The position numbers and the translations under genes are program-made. From contig NZ_JAPVBG010000001.1 of assembly GCF_026967805.1 (NCBI RefSeq), positions 1,069,143-1,133,142 of the forward strand: a stretch of 64,000 nt of DNA, given 5' to 3'. This DNA comes from Blastococcus sp. VKM Ac-2987 (GTDB lineage Bacteria; Actinomycetota; Actinomycetes; Mycobacteriales; Geodermatophilaceae). The notes under the pieces are model-generated. The model was not told the DNA's origin, searched no databases, and saw nothing but the letters and a program-made list of their open reading frames with translations. Positions within the stretch are counted from its first letter, which is position 1; each line of letters opens with the position of its first letter. Below are positions 37,782 through 45,344 of the stretch, piece after piece.

Positions 37782-37808
37782 TGTCACACGGGCTGCGCGG
37801 CCGGTGTC
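37782..37808 (+). promoter_or_regulatory. Predicted ECF41 promoter upstream of the CMD gene
   Basis: TGTCACA (37782-37788), 16 bp, then TGTC (37805-37808). The published ECF41 consensus is TGTCACA in the -35 and CGTC in the -10 at this spacing; one base of the -10 differs. The start of transcription would lie about 20-25 bases before the ATG at 37842, leaving room for the GGAGGAG ribosome site. Confidence 0.75.
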
Positions 37809-37841
37809 TCCATGTCGGACCACCACACACCTGGAGGAGAC

Positions 37842-38432
37842 ATGGCGAGCACCCGCATCCCCGCGACCGAGGTCACCGGCGTCTACGGCGGCCTGGTGAA
37901 GGCGATCACCCGCAAGCTGTTCGGTTCCGTCCCGGAGTCGGTCGGCGTGCTGTGGCACCACCCGGCCGTGTTCAAGGCCCTGATGGGGCTCGGCCGGAAG
38001 GCCGACTCGTGGAACCGGCTGGACCGCGACCTCGCGACGTTCGCGTCCATGGCAGCGGCCGGCGAGGTCGGCTGCAGCTTCTGCCTGGACCTGCACTACT
38101 TCACGACCCACGACCGCGGGCTGGACGAGGCCAAGGCGCGGGAGGTGCCGCGGTGGCGGCAGTCGACCGTGTTCAGCCCCCTCGAGCGGCGGGTCATGGA
38201 GTACGCCGAGGCGATGAGCCGGACGCCGCCGGCCGTGACCGACGAGCTGTCGGCCGCCCTGCTCGCCGAGCTGGGTGCGCCCGCGCTCGTCGAGCTGACC
38301 GCCCGGGTCGGCGCGATGAACCTCAGCGCGCGGACCAACGTCGCCCTCGGCATCCGGTCCGAGGAGTTCGCGGCCTCCTGCGGCCTGCCGCCGCTGGCGA
38401 CCCGCTCGGCGGACGGCCTGGCCTCGGCATGA
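37842..38432 (+). CDS. Carboxymuconolactone decarboxylase/AhpD-like protein, ECF41 partner
   Basis: A 196-residue protein of the CMD/AhpD superfamily. The redox motif EVGCSFCLDLH near residue 73 has the Cys-X2-Cys and following His of AhpD-like enzymes. Carboxymuconolactone decarboxylases are one of the three classes of COE genes that accompany ECF41 sigma factors. Its stop overlaps the sigma gene (ATGA), and a predicted ECF41 promoter stands before it, so the pair is probably self-controlled. Substrate unknown. Confidence 0.88.
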   Translation: MASTRIPATEVTGVYGGLVKAITRKLFGSVPESVGVLWHHPAVFKALMGLGRKADSWNRLDRDLATFASMAAAGEVGCSFCLDLHYFTTHDRGLDEAKAREVPRWRQSTVFSPLERRVMEYAEAMSRTPPAVTDELSAALLAELGAPALVELTARVGAMNLSARTNVALGIRSEEFAASCGLPPLATRSADGLASA

Positions 38433-39298
38433 CCGACGACCCCTACCTCGCCCACCGCAGCCTGCTGTTCACAGTCGCCTACGAGCTGCTCGGCTCCGCC
38501 GCCGACGCCGACGACGTGGTGCAGGAGACCTGGCTGCGGTGGGCCGAGGTGGACCACGCGGCGGTGCGCGACCCGCGGGCCTACCTGGTGCGGATCGTCA
38601 CCCGGCAGGCGCTCAACCGGCTGCGCACGGTCTCCCGGCGCCGCGAGGACTACGTCGGCGAGTGGCTGCCCGAACCGCTGCTGACCAGCCCCGACGTGGC
38701 CGACGACGTCGAACTGGCGGAGAGCGTCTCGATGGCGATGCTGACCGTGCTGGAGACCCTCGGCCCGACCGAGCGCGCCGTCCTCGTGCTGCACGAGGTG
38801 TTCGCCGTGCCGTACGACGAGATCGCCGAGGCGGTGGGCAGGTCGGCCGCCGCGGTCCGGCAGGTCGCGCACCGGGCGCGCGAGCACGTGGCCGCCCGCC
38901 GTCCGCGGACGACGGTGAGCCGCGCCGAGCAGCAACGGGTCGTGGACCGGTTCCTCGCCGCCGTCACCGCCGGCGACGTGCACGGCCTGCTGGACGTGCT
39001 GGCCCCGGACGTCGTGGTGGTCGCCGACGGCGGGGGGCTCGCGCCCGCCGCCCGGCGTCCGATCGCCGGCCGGGAGCGGGTGGCCAACGCGCTCGCCCGC
39101 TTCGCGGCGTTCGCGCCCGGCGTCGTGATCACCACCCCGCTGGTGAACGGCGGCGTCGCGGCACGGATCGATGCGGGTGGCGAGTTCGACACGGCGATCA
39201 CGTTCGTCGTCGAGGACGGGCGGATCAGCCGCATGTACGCCGTGCGGAACCCGCACAAGCTGGGCCGGCTCGACACGGTGGCCGAGCTGCGGCGGTGA
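38429..39298 (+). CDS. ECF41 family RNA polymerase sigma factor with SnoaL-like C-terminus
   Basis: A 289-residue sigma factor. Region 2 is visible at residues 10-75 (LLGSAADADDVVQETWLRW; DPRAYLVRIVTRQALNRL) and region 4 near residues 110-160 (LGPTERAVLVLHEVFAVPYD; RSAAAVRQVAHRAREHVA). A C-terminal NTF2/SnoaL-like domain of about 120 residues follows, which in ECF41 replaces a separate anti-sigma factor. The C-terminus contains the conserved VRNPHKL element. The signal sensed is unknown. Confidence 0.92.
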   Translation: MTDDPYLAHRSLLFTVAYELLGSAADADDVVQETWLRWAEVDHAAVRDPRAYLVRIVTRQALNRLRTVSRRREDYVGEWLPEPLLTSPDVADDVELAESVSMAMLTVLETLGPTERAVLVLHEVFAVPYDEIAEAVGRSAAAVRQVAHRAREHVAARRPRTTVSRAEQQRVVDRFLAAVTAGDVHGLLDVLAPDVVVVADGGGLAPAARRPIAGRERVANALARFAAFAPGVVITTPLVNGGVAARIDAGGEFDTAITFVVEDGRISRMYAVRNPHKLGRLDTVAELRR

Positions 39299-39360
39299 CG
39301 CGGGTGTCCGCCGCCTGGCCGGACCGCACCCGTCGCCGGCTCGGTCCCCGGCGTGTGGCG

Positions 39361-39446
39361 CGGACGACCTGATCAGCCGCGCGTGCGCCGTTCGGAACGC
39401 CTGCATCCTGGGCAGGCCCGACACGGTGGTCGAGCTGCGGCGCTGA
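39361..39446 (+). pseudogene. Remnant duplicate of the ECF41 C-terminus
   Basis: The translation DDLISRACAVRNACILGRPD followed by TVVELRR and a stop closely resembles the sigma-factor C-terminus DGRISRMYAVRNPHKLGRLD..TVAELRR. The DNA aligns without gaps at an offset of 148 bp (39213-39298 with 39361-39446). No sigma domains precede it. It is a partial tandem duplication or the tail of a deleted second sigma gene. Confidence 0.75.
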
Positions 39447-39478
39447 CAGAGGTCCGCGGCCTTCAGCGAGGAGGCGGC

Positions 39479-40663
39479 ATGGAACAGCACGAGGTGCTCA
39501 TCGTCGGTGGCGGCAACGCCGGCATATCCCTGGCGGCGCGGTTGCTGCGCGACGGCGTCCGGGACGTCGCCGTCGTGGCTCCCCAGCCGCTGCACCGGTA
39601 CAAGCCGCTGCTGAACTACGTCGGCGCCGGGGAGGCGACGATGGCCGACCTGGAACGCCCGATGGCCGACGTCGTCCCCGACGGGTGCACCTGGGTCCGC
39701 GACAGCGTGGAGTCCGTCGACCCGGGCGCCACGACCGTGCGTACCCGCGGCGGGCGGACGCTGCACGGCACCACCCTCGTCCTCTGCCCCGGACTCGTGG
39801 AGGACTGGGAGGCGACCCCGGGGCTGCTGCAGGCGTACGCCGACGGGTGGGTGGCCTCCACCTACGTGCCGGGCAGCACGCCGCAGGTCTGGCCGAGGCT
39901 GTCCTCGCTGCGCGAGGGTTCCGTCGTCTTCACCGTGCCGCCGGAGCCGGCGTCGTGCGCCCCGACCGCGCTCAAGCCGCTGCTCATGGCGTGCGACCAC
40001 TGGCGGCGCACCGGCGTCCTGCCCGCCCTCGACGTCACGCTGGTGCTGCCGGCGGCGACCGCCACGGGTCTCCCGGAGGCCGACCGGGTCCTCGAGGAGG
40101 CGTTCGCGGACTACGGCGTCGCGGTGCTGCGCGAGGCGCGCGTGGAGCGGGTGGACTGGGACGTCCACGCCCTCGAGATCACCTCGCGCACCGGCCGTCG
40201 TGTGCTCGAGGACGTCGCCTTCGCCCACGCCGTGCCGCACTACCGGGCACCGGGCTGGATCGCCGACGCCGACCTGGCCGTCGACGCCTCACCCGGGCTG
40301 GTGGACGTCGACCCGGAGACCCTGCGGTCGCGCCGGCACGGGTCGATCTGGGCGATCGGCGACGCGGCCGACCTCGCCACCCGGCCCTCGGGCGGGGCGC
40401 TGCGGAAGCAGGTCGACGTCCTGTCCCGGAACATCGCGGCCGCCCGGGAGGGCAAGGAGCTGAAGCGCTACGACGGCTACACGGTCATGCCGATCACCCT
40501 GAGCCACCGCAAGCTGATGCTCAACGAGGTCGACCGCGACGGCGCCGCCAGCCCGTCGGTGCCCTTCATCGACCCCTTCAAGCCGCGCCGGTGGGCCTGG
40601 CTCTTCGACCGCTACGGCCTCCCGCACGTCTACTGGCACCGCATCCTCCGCGGCAAGGTCTGA
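39479..40663 (+). CDS. Sulfide:quinone-oxidoreductase-like FAD oxidoreductase
   Basis: A 394-residue flavoprotein with the N-terminal FAD motif VLIVGGGNAGISLAARLL and second FAD contact GSIWAIGDAADL near residue 285. The central VPPEPASCAPTALKPLLMACD near residue 155 resembles the cysteine-containing SQR/FCSD segment. A C-terminal membrane-surface helix (PRRWAWLFDRYGLPHVYWHR) fits quinone-linked family members. Only part of the SQR cysteine set is recognisable, so sulfide oxidation is likely but not certain. It may be co-regulated with the ECF41 genes upstream. Confidence 0.78.
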   Translation: MEQHEVLIVGGGNAGISLAARLLRDGVRDVAVVAPQPLHRYKPLLNYVGAGEATMADLERPMADVVPDGCTWVRDSVESVDPGATTVRTRGGRTLHGTTLVLCPGLVEDWEATPGLLQAYADGWVASTYVPGSTPQVWPRLSSLREGSVVFTVPPEPASCAPTALKPLLMACDHWRRTGVLPALDVTLVLPAATATGLPEADRVLEEAFADYGVAVLREARVERVDWDVHALEITSRTGRRVLEDVAFAHAVPHYRAPGWIADADLAVDASPGLVDVDPETLRSRRHGSIWAIGDAADLATRPSGGALRKQVDVLSRNIAAAREGKELKRYDGYTVMPITLSHRKLMLNEVDRDGAASPSVPFIDPFKPRRWAWLFDRYGLPHVYWHRILRGKV

Positions 40664-40697
40664 CCCGCCGAACGGAAGACCGGGGCCCGGATCCCCG

Positions 40698-40895
40698 CTA
40701 GCGCTGCTGCCGGCGGGCGATGAGGACGAGGCCGCCGACCAGGATCACGAGAGGCGCCCAGCCCGGGAGCCCGAAGGGTCCGACGAGCAGCTGGATGACG
40801 AAGATCGCCAGCTGGAAGGCGACCAGGAAGCCCACCAGGAGCAGGAGTCCGAAGAGCAGCGGCCGTTCCGCCTGCAGCTGTCGCAGGTAGTCCAT
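40698..40895 (-). CDS. Small two-helix membrane protein
   Basis: A 65-residue protein with two hydrophobic segments (residues 13-37 and 43-60) and a basic tail RRQQR. The ATG at 40895 follows GAGGAG. No family or function recognised. It is convergent with the flavoprotein gene. Confidence 0.7.
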   Translation of the reverse strand: MDYLRQLQAERPLLFGLLLLVGFLVAFQLAIFVIQLLVGPFGLPGWAPLVILVGGLVLIARRQQR

Positions 40896-41112
40896 CAGGT
40901 CTCCTCGGTCATCGGTTCCGACTGGTCGTCCCGGCGTGACCACCGGACATCCGGGCTGCCGGACACATCGGCAGGGAGAACCAGCTCCTGTAGGCAACTG
41001 TTCCACCGGACCGGCGACCTGGCTGCGGCGCCGGCCGGTGGTGAACCGGCGCACACCGGGTATGGGCCGGGGGCTCGACGACCCGAGCACCTCACGCAGC
41101 CAAGGAGACGTC

Positions 41113-41382
41113 ATGCCCGAGGTACCCCAACCGGTCACCGACAACAGCATCAAGGTCCGCCAGCTCAGCCACTACCAGTTCAGCTGGACCGCCGGGGAGC
41201 CCGGCAAGCCCGGGACGTACACCCTGCAGCTGGTGCTCGACCAGGGCGCCTGGGAAGAGGTGCTCACCCTGGACCCCGACGACGCCGACAACCTGCAGGA
41301 CCTGCTCAGCAACACCAGCACGGTGCACTACGACGTCGAGCGTCGCGTGCTGATGTTCGGCGTCACCAAGACCGGCGACTGA
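41113..41382 (+). CDS. Hypothetical small soluble protein
   Basis: An 89-residue protein, MPEVPQPVTDNSIKVRQLSH and onward, rich in beta-strand-type sequence (GTYTLQLVLDQGAWEEVLTL) with no cysteine and no membrane segment. It is not assigned to a family. The AAGGAG site and spacing to the ATG are ideal, and a compound terminator follows, so it is very likely a real gene. A GGGTAT element at 41058 could be a stress-sigma -10. Confidence 0.75.
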   Translation: MPEVPQPVTDNSIKVRQLSHYQFSWTAGEPGKPGTYTLQLVLDQGAWEEVLTLDPDDADNLQDLLSNTSTVHYDVERRVLMFGVTKTGD

Positions 41383-41400
41383 CCCACCTGAGCCGAGGTC

Positions 41401-41451
41401 GCCGACTGCGCACCCGCCCGACCGTTCCGACGGTCGGCGAGCGCAGTCGGC
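41401..41451. terminator. Compound hairpin terminator
   Basis: Outer arms GCCGACTGCGC/GCGCAGTCGGC and inner arms CCGACCGT/ACGGTCGG around TCCG. It ends the gene at 41382, just before the left boundary of the genomic island. Confidence 0.7.
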
Positions 41452-41514
41452 GGCTGTTCCGGTGTCGACGGCACCGGCTACGGCAACCGGGTCCGCGATG
41501 AGCCCCGCCGGAGC

Positions 41515-41533
41515 TCACACGTTGAAGCGGAAC
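41515..41533. repeat. Left copy of 19-bp direct repeat (candidate att site; copy of ychF 3' end)
   Basis: TCACACGTTGAAGCGGAAC is identical to the last 19 bp of ychF at 46844-46862. Read on the minus strand it encodes FRFNV-stop, the ychF C-terminus. A copied gene end flanking a region with foreign-looking fragments is the signature of site-specific integration. Confidence 0.72.
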
Positions 41534-41536
41534 GTC

Positions 41537-41781
41537 GCCAGCGTGATCGGACGGCTCTGACTACGACCGAAACGTGCCACTGACCAGCGCCTCATGGTCG
41601 GGCGTCGTTGGTGGGCGACGACCAGAGTTGGGATTCTTGTTGCTTGTGCCAGCTCGTCCGCCACGCCCTGCATCCAGCCGGGATCGGGCAACTCGTCGAG
41701 CAGCACACCGGCCAGGTTGCCCGAGAACGGGTGCTCGGTCGGGAACGCGTCGACGACGGCGAACGCGGTCCCGTCGGACAC
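41537..41781 (-). pseudogene. Truncated PhzF family gene (N-terminal fragment)
   Basis: From the GTG at 41781 (GGAG site) the frame reads AFAVVDAFPTEHPFSGNLAG then VLLDELPD..WMQGVADELAQAT, the canonical start of PhzF-type isomerases. After about 48 residues the similarity stops (RIPTLVVAH) and the frame runs into the copied ychF tail at the island edge. The C-terminal four fifths are missing. It looks like a gene cut by rearrangement at the island boundary. Confidence 0.72.
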
Positions 41782-41798
41782 GGGCGGCTCCAGCCGGG

Positions 41799-42671
41799 TC
41801 AGGCGGGCCGGATCGGTGTTCCGAGGCGGATCTCGCCGTCGGTGAGGACGTCGACCCGGAGTCCGCCCTTGTGGATGAGTGGCCGGAGCAGGCCGGGCCC
41901 GCTGAGCCGGTCCAGGTGGACGCAGGGCTCGCACAGCCGTCGGCCTGCGCAGAGCACGTCGCCGATGTGGAAGGTGTGGCCGACGAGGGCGTTGACGTCG
42001 ATGCCGCGGGTGAGCACGTTGCGGCGGGTGGCGGCGAAGTCGACGGCGTGCCCGGCGGCGATGAGCTCGTCGAGGACCTCGGCGGCCATCAGTGTCAGGT
42101 CGTAGCCGGGCCGGTGGCCGGCGCGAGGGCTGAAAGTGCCGGCGCCGGCGGCGTAGCGGTCACCGTCGAGGCCGCGGCCGGCGCGGGCGGAGGCGACCTC
42201 GAGCAGCCGCATCTCGGCCTCGGCCGCGGGAGCGACCGCCAGGCCCTCGACCGTGCCGTGCAGATCGGGCGTCGCCGTCGCTGCGGGCAGCACCGGGTCG
42301 AGGGAAGCGACGGCGTAGGCGGCGGTGATGGGCAGCTCCGCGGTCGGCTGACCGAGGAGGGCGGGGTCCTGCGGGCTGAGCACGATGCCCGGCGGTGTCC
42401 CGAAGGCCACCGTGGCGGCCTCCGTGTCAGTGGTCTGGACGACCGCCAGCCACCACCCGGCCCACTGGAAGGCGGTGGGGTCGGCGATGGGCACCAGGCC
42501 GAACCCTCGCCCGGCCAGCCACGACCGCCACGCGCCGAGAGCCTGGGGCAGGTCACCGGCGGGCAGTGGCAGGTCGGTCACCGGTACCTCGGTGACCGCG
42601 GCCAGGCAGGCGGCGAACCCGCGGGCCAGCGGGCTGGTCGCCGGCGCGGTCGGCAGGTCCGTGTCGATCAC
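41799..42671 (-). CDS. MOSC domain-containing protein
   Basis: A 290-residue protein. The C-terminal MOSC domain (about residues 145-290) shows GLDGDRYAAGAGTFSP, ATRRNVLTRGIDVNALVGHT, the conserved cysteine in RRLCEPCVHLDRL and LRVDVLTDGEIRLG. MOSC domains are sulfur-carrier-type relatives of the molybdenum-cofactor sulfurase C-terminus. The N-terminal 140 residues (FQWAGWWLAVVQTTDTEAAT) form a domain I do not recognise, perhaps a lyase-like barrel. The GTG overlaps the stop of the PLP enzyme gene, so they are co-translated. Confidence 0.85.
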   Translation of the reverse strand: MIDTDLPTAPATSPLARGFAACLAAVTEVPVTDLPLPAGDLPQALGAWRSWLAGRGFGLVPIADPTAFQWAGWWLAVVQTTDTEAATVAFGTPPGIVLSPQDPALLGQPTAELPITAAYAVASLDPVLPAATATPDLHGTVEGLAVAPAAEAEMRLLEVASARAGRGLDGDRYAAGAGTFSPRAGHRPGYDLTLMAAEVLDELIAAGHAVDFAATRRNVLTRGIDVNALVGHTFHIGDVLCAGRRLCEPCVHLDRLSGPGLLRPLIHKGGLRVDVLTDGEIRLGTPIRPA

Positions 42672-43873
42672 GGGTGACTCCCGGCGGGAACTGTCGAACG
42701 GACGGTGGACGCGGCGGGGGCTTCCGCGGCGGGGGCCTCAAGGGCGGTGTGCAGGTCGGTCCACAGGTCCTCGACGTGCTCGCAGCCCACGCTCAGGCGC
42801 AGCAGGCCGGCAGGGACGTGCTCCTGGCCGGGGAGCTTCGCCCGCCGCTCGATGGTCGACTCCACCCCGCCGAGGCTGGTGGCGTGCGAGATGACGCGCA
42901 GAGCGGCACAGACGGCATCGGCGGTGCCGGCGTCGGCCAGCTCGAAGCTGAGCACCGTCCCGAAGCCGCGCATCTGCTCGGCGGCGCGGGTGTGGTTCGG
43001 GTCGTCGGGCAGGCCCGGGTAGCGCACCCGGCCGACCGCCGGATGTGCCGCCAGTCGGCGGGCGAGTTCGCCGGCGGTCTCCTGCTCCTGTCGCAGCCGG
43101 ACAGCCAGGGTGCGGGCACCGCGCAGGGCGAGGAAGGCCTCCAGTGCGCCGGGTGTGGCCCCGGCGACCTCGCGGCGCCGGCTCAGCCGTGCCCGGTCCT
43201 CGTCGCGGCGGCACACCACCAGGCCCAGCAGCAGGTCGGAGTGGCCACCGATGGACTTGGTCGCGCTGTGCACCACGAAGTCCGCGCCGAGGGACAGCGG
43301 GTTCTGCAGCAGCGGGGTGGCGAAGGTGTTGTCGACCGCGACGAGGGCACCGGCCGCCCGGGCGGCCGTGGCGACCTCGGCGATGTCGACGACGTCCAGC
43401 AGCGGGTTGCTCGGCGTCTCCAGCCACACCAGGTCGGAGTCGGCGACCGCGGCGGCGAGCGCTTCGGCGTCGGTCATGTCGGCGGTGCGCACCTGCCAGC
43501 GACCGCCGGCCGCAGCACCATCGGCGAGCAGGGCGCGCAGTCCGGTGTAGCTGTCCCGGGGTGCGACCACCCGGGCGCCGACCGGCAGCAACTCGAGCAC
43601 CGCGGCGATCGCGGCCATCCCGGAGGAGAAGGCGACCGCCGGGCCACCCTCCAGGTCACCGACCAGCTCCTCGAGCGCCTCCCAGCCGGGGGTTCCGTCG
43701 TCGCGGGAGTACTCCCGGCCGGCGCCGCCGTCCGGTGCGGCGCGGAAGTTCGACGCCGGGATGATGGGGACGTTCAACGGCCGTCCCGGCTCGGAGCCCC
43801 CGCGGCCGAGAACCGCCAGCCGGGTCTCCAACCGCAGCCCCGCGTCGCTCGACCGGTGCCCCTGCACAGCCAT
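42668..43873 (-). CDS. Trans-sulfuration family PLP enzyme (cystathionine gamma-synthase-like)
   Basis: A 401-residue PLP enzyme of the Cys/Met metabolism family. The PLP-lysine motif is VHSATKSIGGHSDLLLG near residue 207, and cofactor contacts include AVAFSSGMAAIAAVLE near residue 78 and LVWLETPSNPLLDVVD near residue 150. C-terminal SHATSLGGVESTIERRAK is typical. The reaction (cystathionine synthase, lyase or an O-acylhomoserine sulfhydrylase type) cannot be fixed from motifs. The ATG has an AGGAGG site. It is divergent from the XRE-cupin regulator. Confidence 0.9.
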   Translation of the reverse strand: MAVQGHRSSDAGLRLETRLAVLGRGGSEPGRPLNVPIIPASNFRAAPDGGAGREYSRDDGTPGWEALEELVGDLEGGPAVAFSSGMAAIAAVLELLPVGARVVAPRDSYTGLRALLADGAAAGGRWQVRTADMTDAEALAAAVADSDLVWLETPSNPLLDVVDIAEVATAARAAGALVAVDNTFATPLLQNPLSLGADFVVHSATKSIGGHSDLLLGLVVCRRDEDRARLSRRREVAGATPGALEAFLALRGARTLAVRLRQEQETAGELARRLAAHPAVGRVRYPGLPDDPNHTRAAEQMRGFGTVLSFELADAGTADAVCAALRVISHATSLGGVESTIERRAKLPGQEHVPAGLLRLSVGCEHVEDLWTDLHTALEAPAAEAPAASTVRSTVPAGSHP

Positions 43874-43888
43874 CACCGCACCTCCTGA

Positions 43889-43904
43889 TGCACTATGTTG
43901 CACT
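43889..43904. promoter_or_regulatory. Direct repeat TGCACT-N4-TGCACT in a divergent promoter
   Basis: Two TGCACT units start 10 bp apart (43889 and 43899), one helical turn, in the 85-bp gap between the PLP-enzyme gene and the XRE-cupin regulator. The position and spacing suit a binding site for that regulator. Confidence 0.45.
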
Positions 43905-43958
43905 CTAGGAGGCAGCGTAGCCGGGTGCGGCGGGGATGACGCAAGGGAGGCGGCCCAG

Positions 43959-44549
43959 ATGACGGCCGAAGTGGTCGCGGTCAACGAGCAGATCGGGCAG
44001 CGGGTGCGGCAGCACCGGACCGCCCGCGGCTGGACCCTCGACGAGCTGGCCGACCGCTCTGGCGTCAGCCGCCGCATGGTCATCACCATCGAGCACGGCG
44101 AAGGCAACCCCAGCATCGCCACGCTGCTGCGGATCAGTGACGCCCTCGGTGTCGGGCTGCCGGTGCTGGTCGACGTCGAACGCCCGCATGCCCTCACCGT
44201 GACGGCGGCCGGGCGGGCGCCGGTGCTGTGGCACGGCGACCACGGCGGGCAGGCGCTGCTGGTCGCCGGAACCGCGCCACCCGACGTCGTCGAGCTGTGG
44301 GACTGGACGCTGCAGCCGGGCGATGCGAACACCAGCGAGGCGCACAGCGCCGGCACCCGGGAACTGCTGCTCGTCCTGGAGGGCGCCGTGGACCTGCGCG
44401 TCGGCGACCGCACCGAGCGGCTGACAGTGGGCGACTCCGCGGCCTTCGCCGGCGACGTCGCCCACGGCTACGCCACCCCCGCCGACGCCGCCGGCCCCGC
44501 CCGCTTCGCCCTCACAGTGTTCCAGCCCCACGTCACCGGGAGCCGTTGA
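43959..44549 (+). CDS. XRE family transcriptional regulator with cupin domain
   Basis: A 196-residue regulator. The helix-turn-helix covers residues 13-67 (IGQRVRQHRTARGWTLDELA; RSGVSRRMVITIEHGEGNPS). The C-terminal cupin has EAHSAGTRELLLVLEGAVDL near residue 128 and GDSAAFAGDVAHGY near residue 158, a small-molecule sensor. It probably controls the divergent PLP-enzyme/MOSC pair and its own operon (B3/4 protein, exporter). The ATG has a GGGAGG site. Confidence 0.9.
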   Translation: MTAEVVAVNEQIGQRVRQHRTARGWTLDELADRSGVSRRMVITIEHGEGNPSIATLLRISDALGVGLPVLVDVERPHALTVTAAGRAPVLWHGDHGGQALLVAGTAPPDVVELWDWTLQPGDANTSEAHSAGTRELLLVLEGAVDLRVGDRTERLTVGDSAAFAGDVAHGYATPADAAGPARFALTVFQPHVTGSR

Positions 44550-45280
44550 TGACCGACCCCCAGCAGTGGCTCGCCGCCGCCACCGTCGACGACGCGGTGT
44601 TCGCGCTGCGGCCGGACTACCGGGTGGTGCTGCTGACCGCCGACGGCCTGCAGGGCGGCCCGAGCGATGCGGTCAGCGAGCGGGTTCTCGCCGCTGCCGA
44701 GGACACCGCGCGGGAGCGGCTCGACGGGCGCCGGCCCGAGGAGTTGCCGCATCTTGCCGCGTGGCGGGAGGCCTACCGGTCCTTCGGTGCCAAGCCGCAG
44801 CGCACCCGGCCGAGCGTGGAGGCGCTGATGCGCCGGCTCGACCCCGCCGGGCTGCCGCGCATCGACCGGATCACCGACGTCTACAACGCCGTCTCCATCG
44901 GCTCCATGCTGCCCTTCGGTGGGGAGGACCGCGCCGCCTACGCCAGCCCGCCGCGACTCGTCCGTGCCGACGGCACCGAGCCGTTCGACACCATCGCCGG
45001 CGGCGAGGCGGTCGTCGAGCACCCGGAGGTCGGCGAGGTCGTCTGGCGCGACGACGTCGGCGTCACCTGCCGCCGCTGGAACTGGCGGCAGTGCACCCGC
45101 ACCGGCATCACCACCGCCACCACCAGTGCCGTCTTCATCCTCGACGTGCTCGAGCCGCTCACCGATGACGACGCGCACGCCGCGGCCGACGCGCTCACCG
45201 AGAGCCTGCTCGCCCTCAGCCCGGAAGCCACCTTCCACCGCCGGCTGCTCACCCTCCCCGACGGAGATGCCCCGTGCTGA
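44549..45280 (+). CDS. B3/B4 tRNA-binding-like domain protein
   Basis: A 243-residue stand-alone B3/B4 domain, the fold found in the editing region of the phenylalanyl-tRNA synthetase beta subunit. Typical segments are FGAKPQRTRPSVEALMRRL near residue 77, the ITDVYNAVSIGSMLPFGGED block near residue 108, and RRWNWRQCTRTGITTATTSA near residue 175. Such free-standing proteins may act on mis-charged tRNA or amino acids. The start overlaps the regulator's stop (TGATG). Confidence 0.87.
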   Translation: MTDPQQWLAAATVDDAVFALRPDYRVVLLTADGLQGGPSDAVSERVLAAAEDTARERLDGRRPEELPHLAAWREAYRSFGAKPQRTRPSVEALMRRLDPAGLPRIDRITDVYNAVSIGSMLPFGGEDRAAYASPPRLVRADGTEPFDTIAGGEAVVEHPEVGEVVWRDDVGVTCRRWNWRQCTRTGITTATTSAVFILDVLEPLTDDDAHAAADALTESLLALSPEATFHRRLLTLPDGDAPC

Positions 45281-45339
45281 TCCACCCCTGGGGCGACGCC
45301 CACGACATTCTGTGGCGCGCCTGGCCGGCCGAGGGGTGA
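45274..45339 (+). pseudogene. N-terminal fragment of a PaiB-like FMN-binding protein
   Basis: Twenty-one codons, VLIHPWGDAHDILWRAWPAE then G, overlap the B3/4 gene's stop. MLIHPWDAA..EWRAWL is the usual start of PaiB-like FMN-binding/pyridoxamine-oxidase-fold proteins. Everything after the first 20 residues is missing. The likeness is short, so the call is tentative. Confidence 0.5.
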
Positions 45340-45344
45340 GTTGA

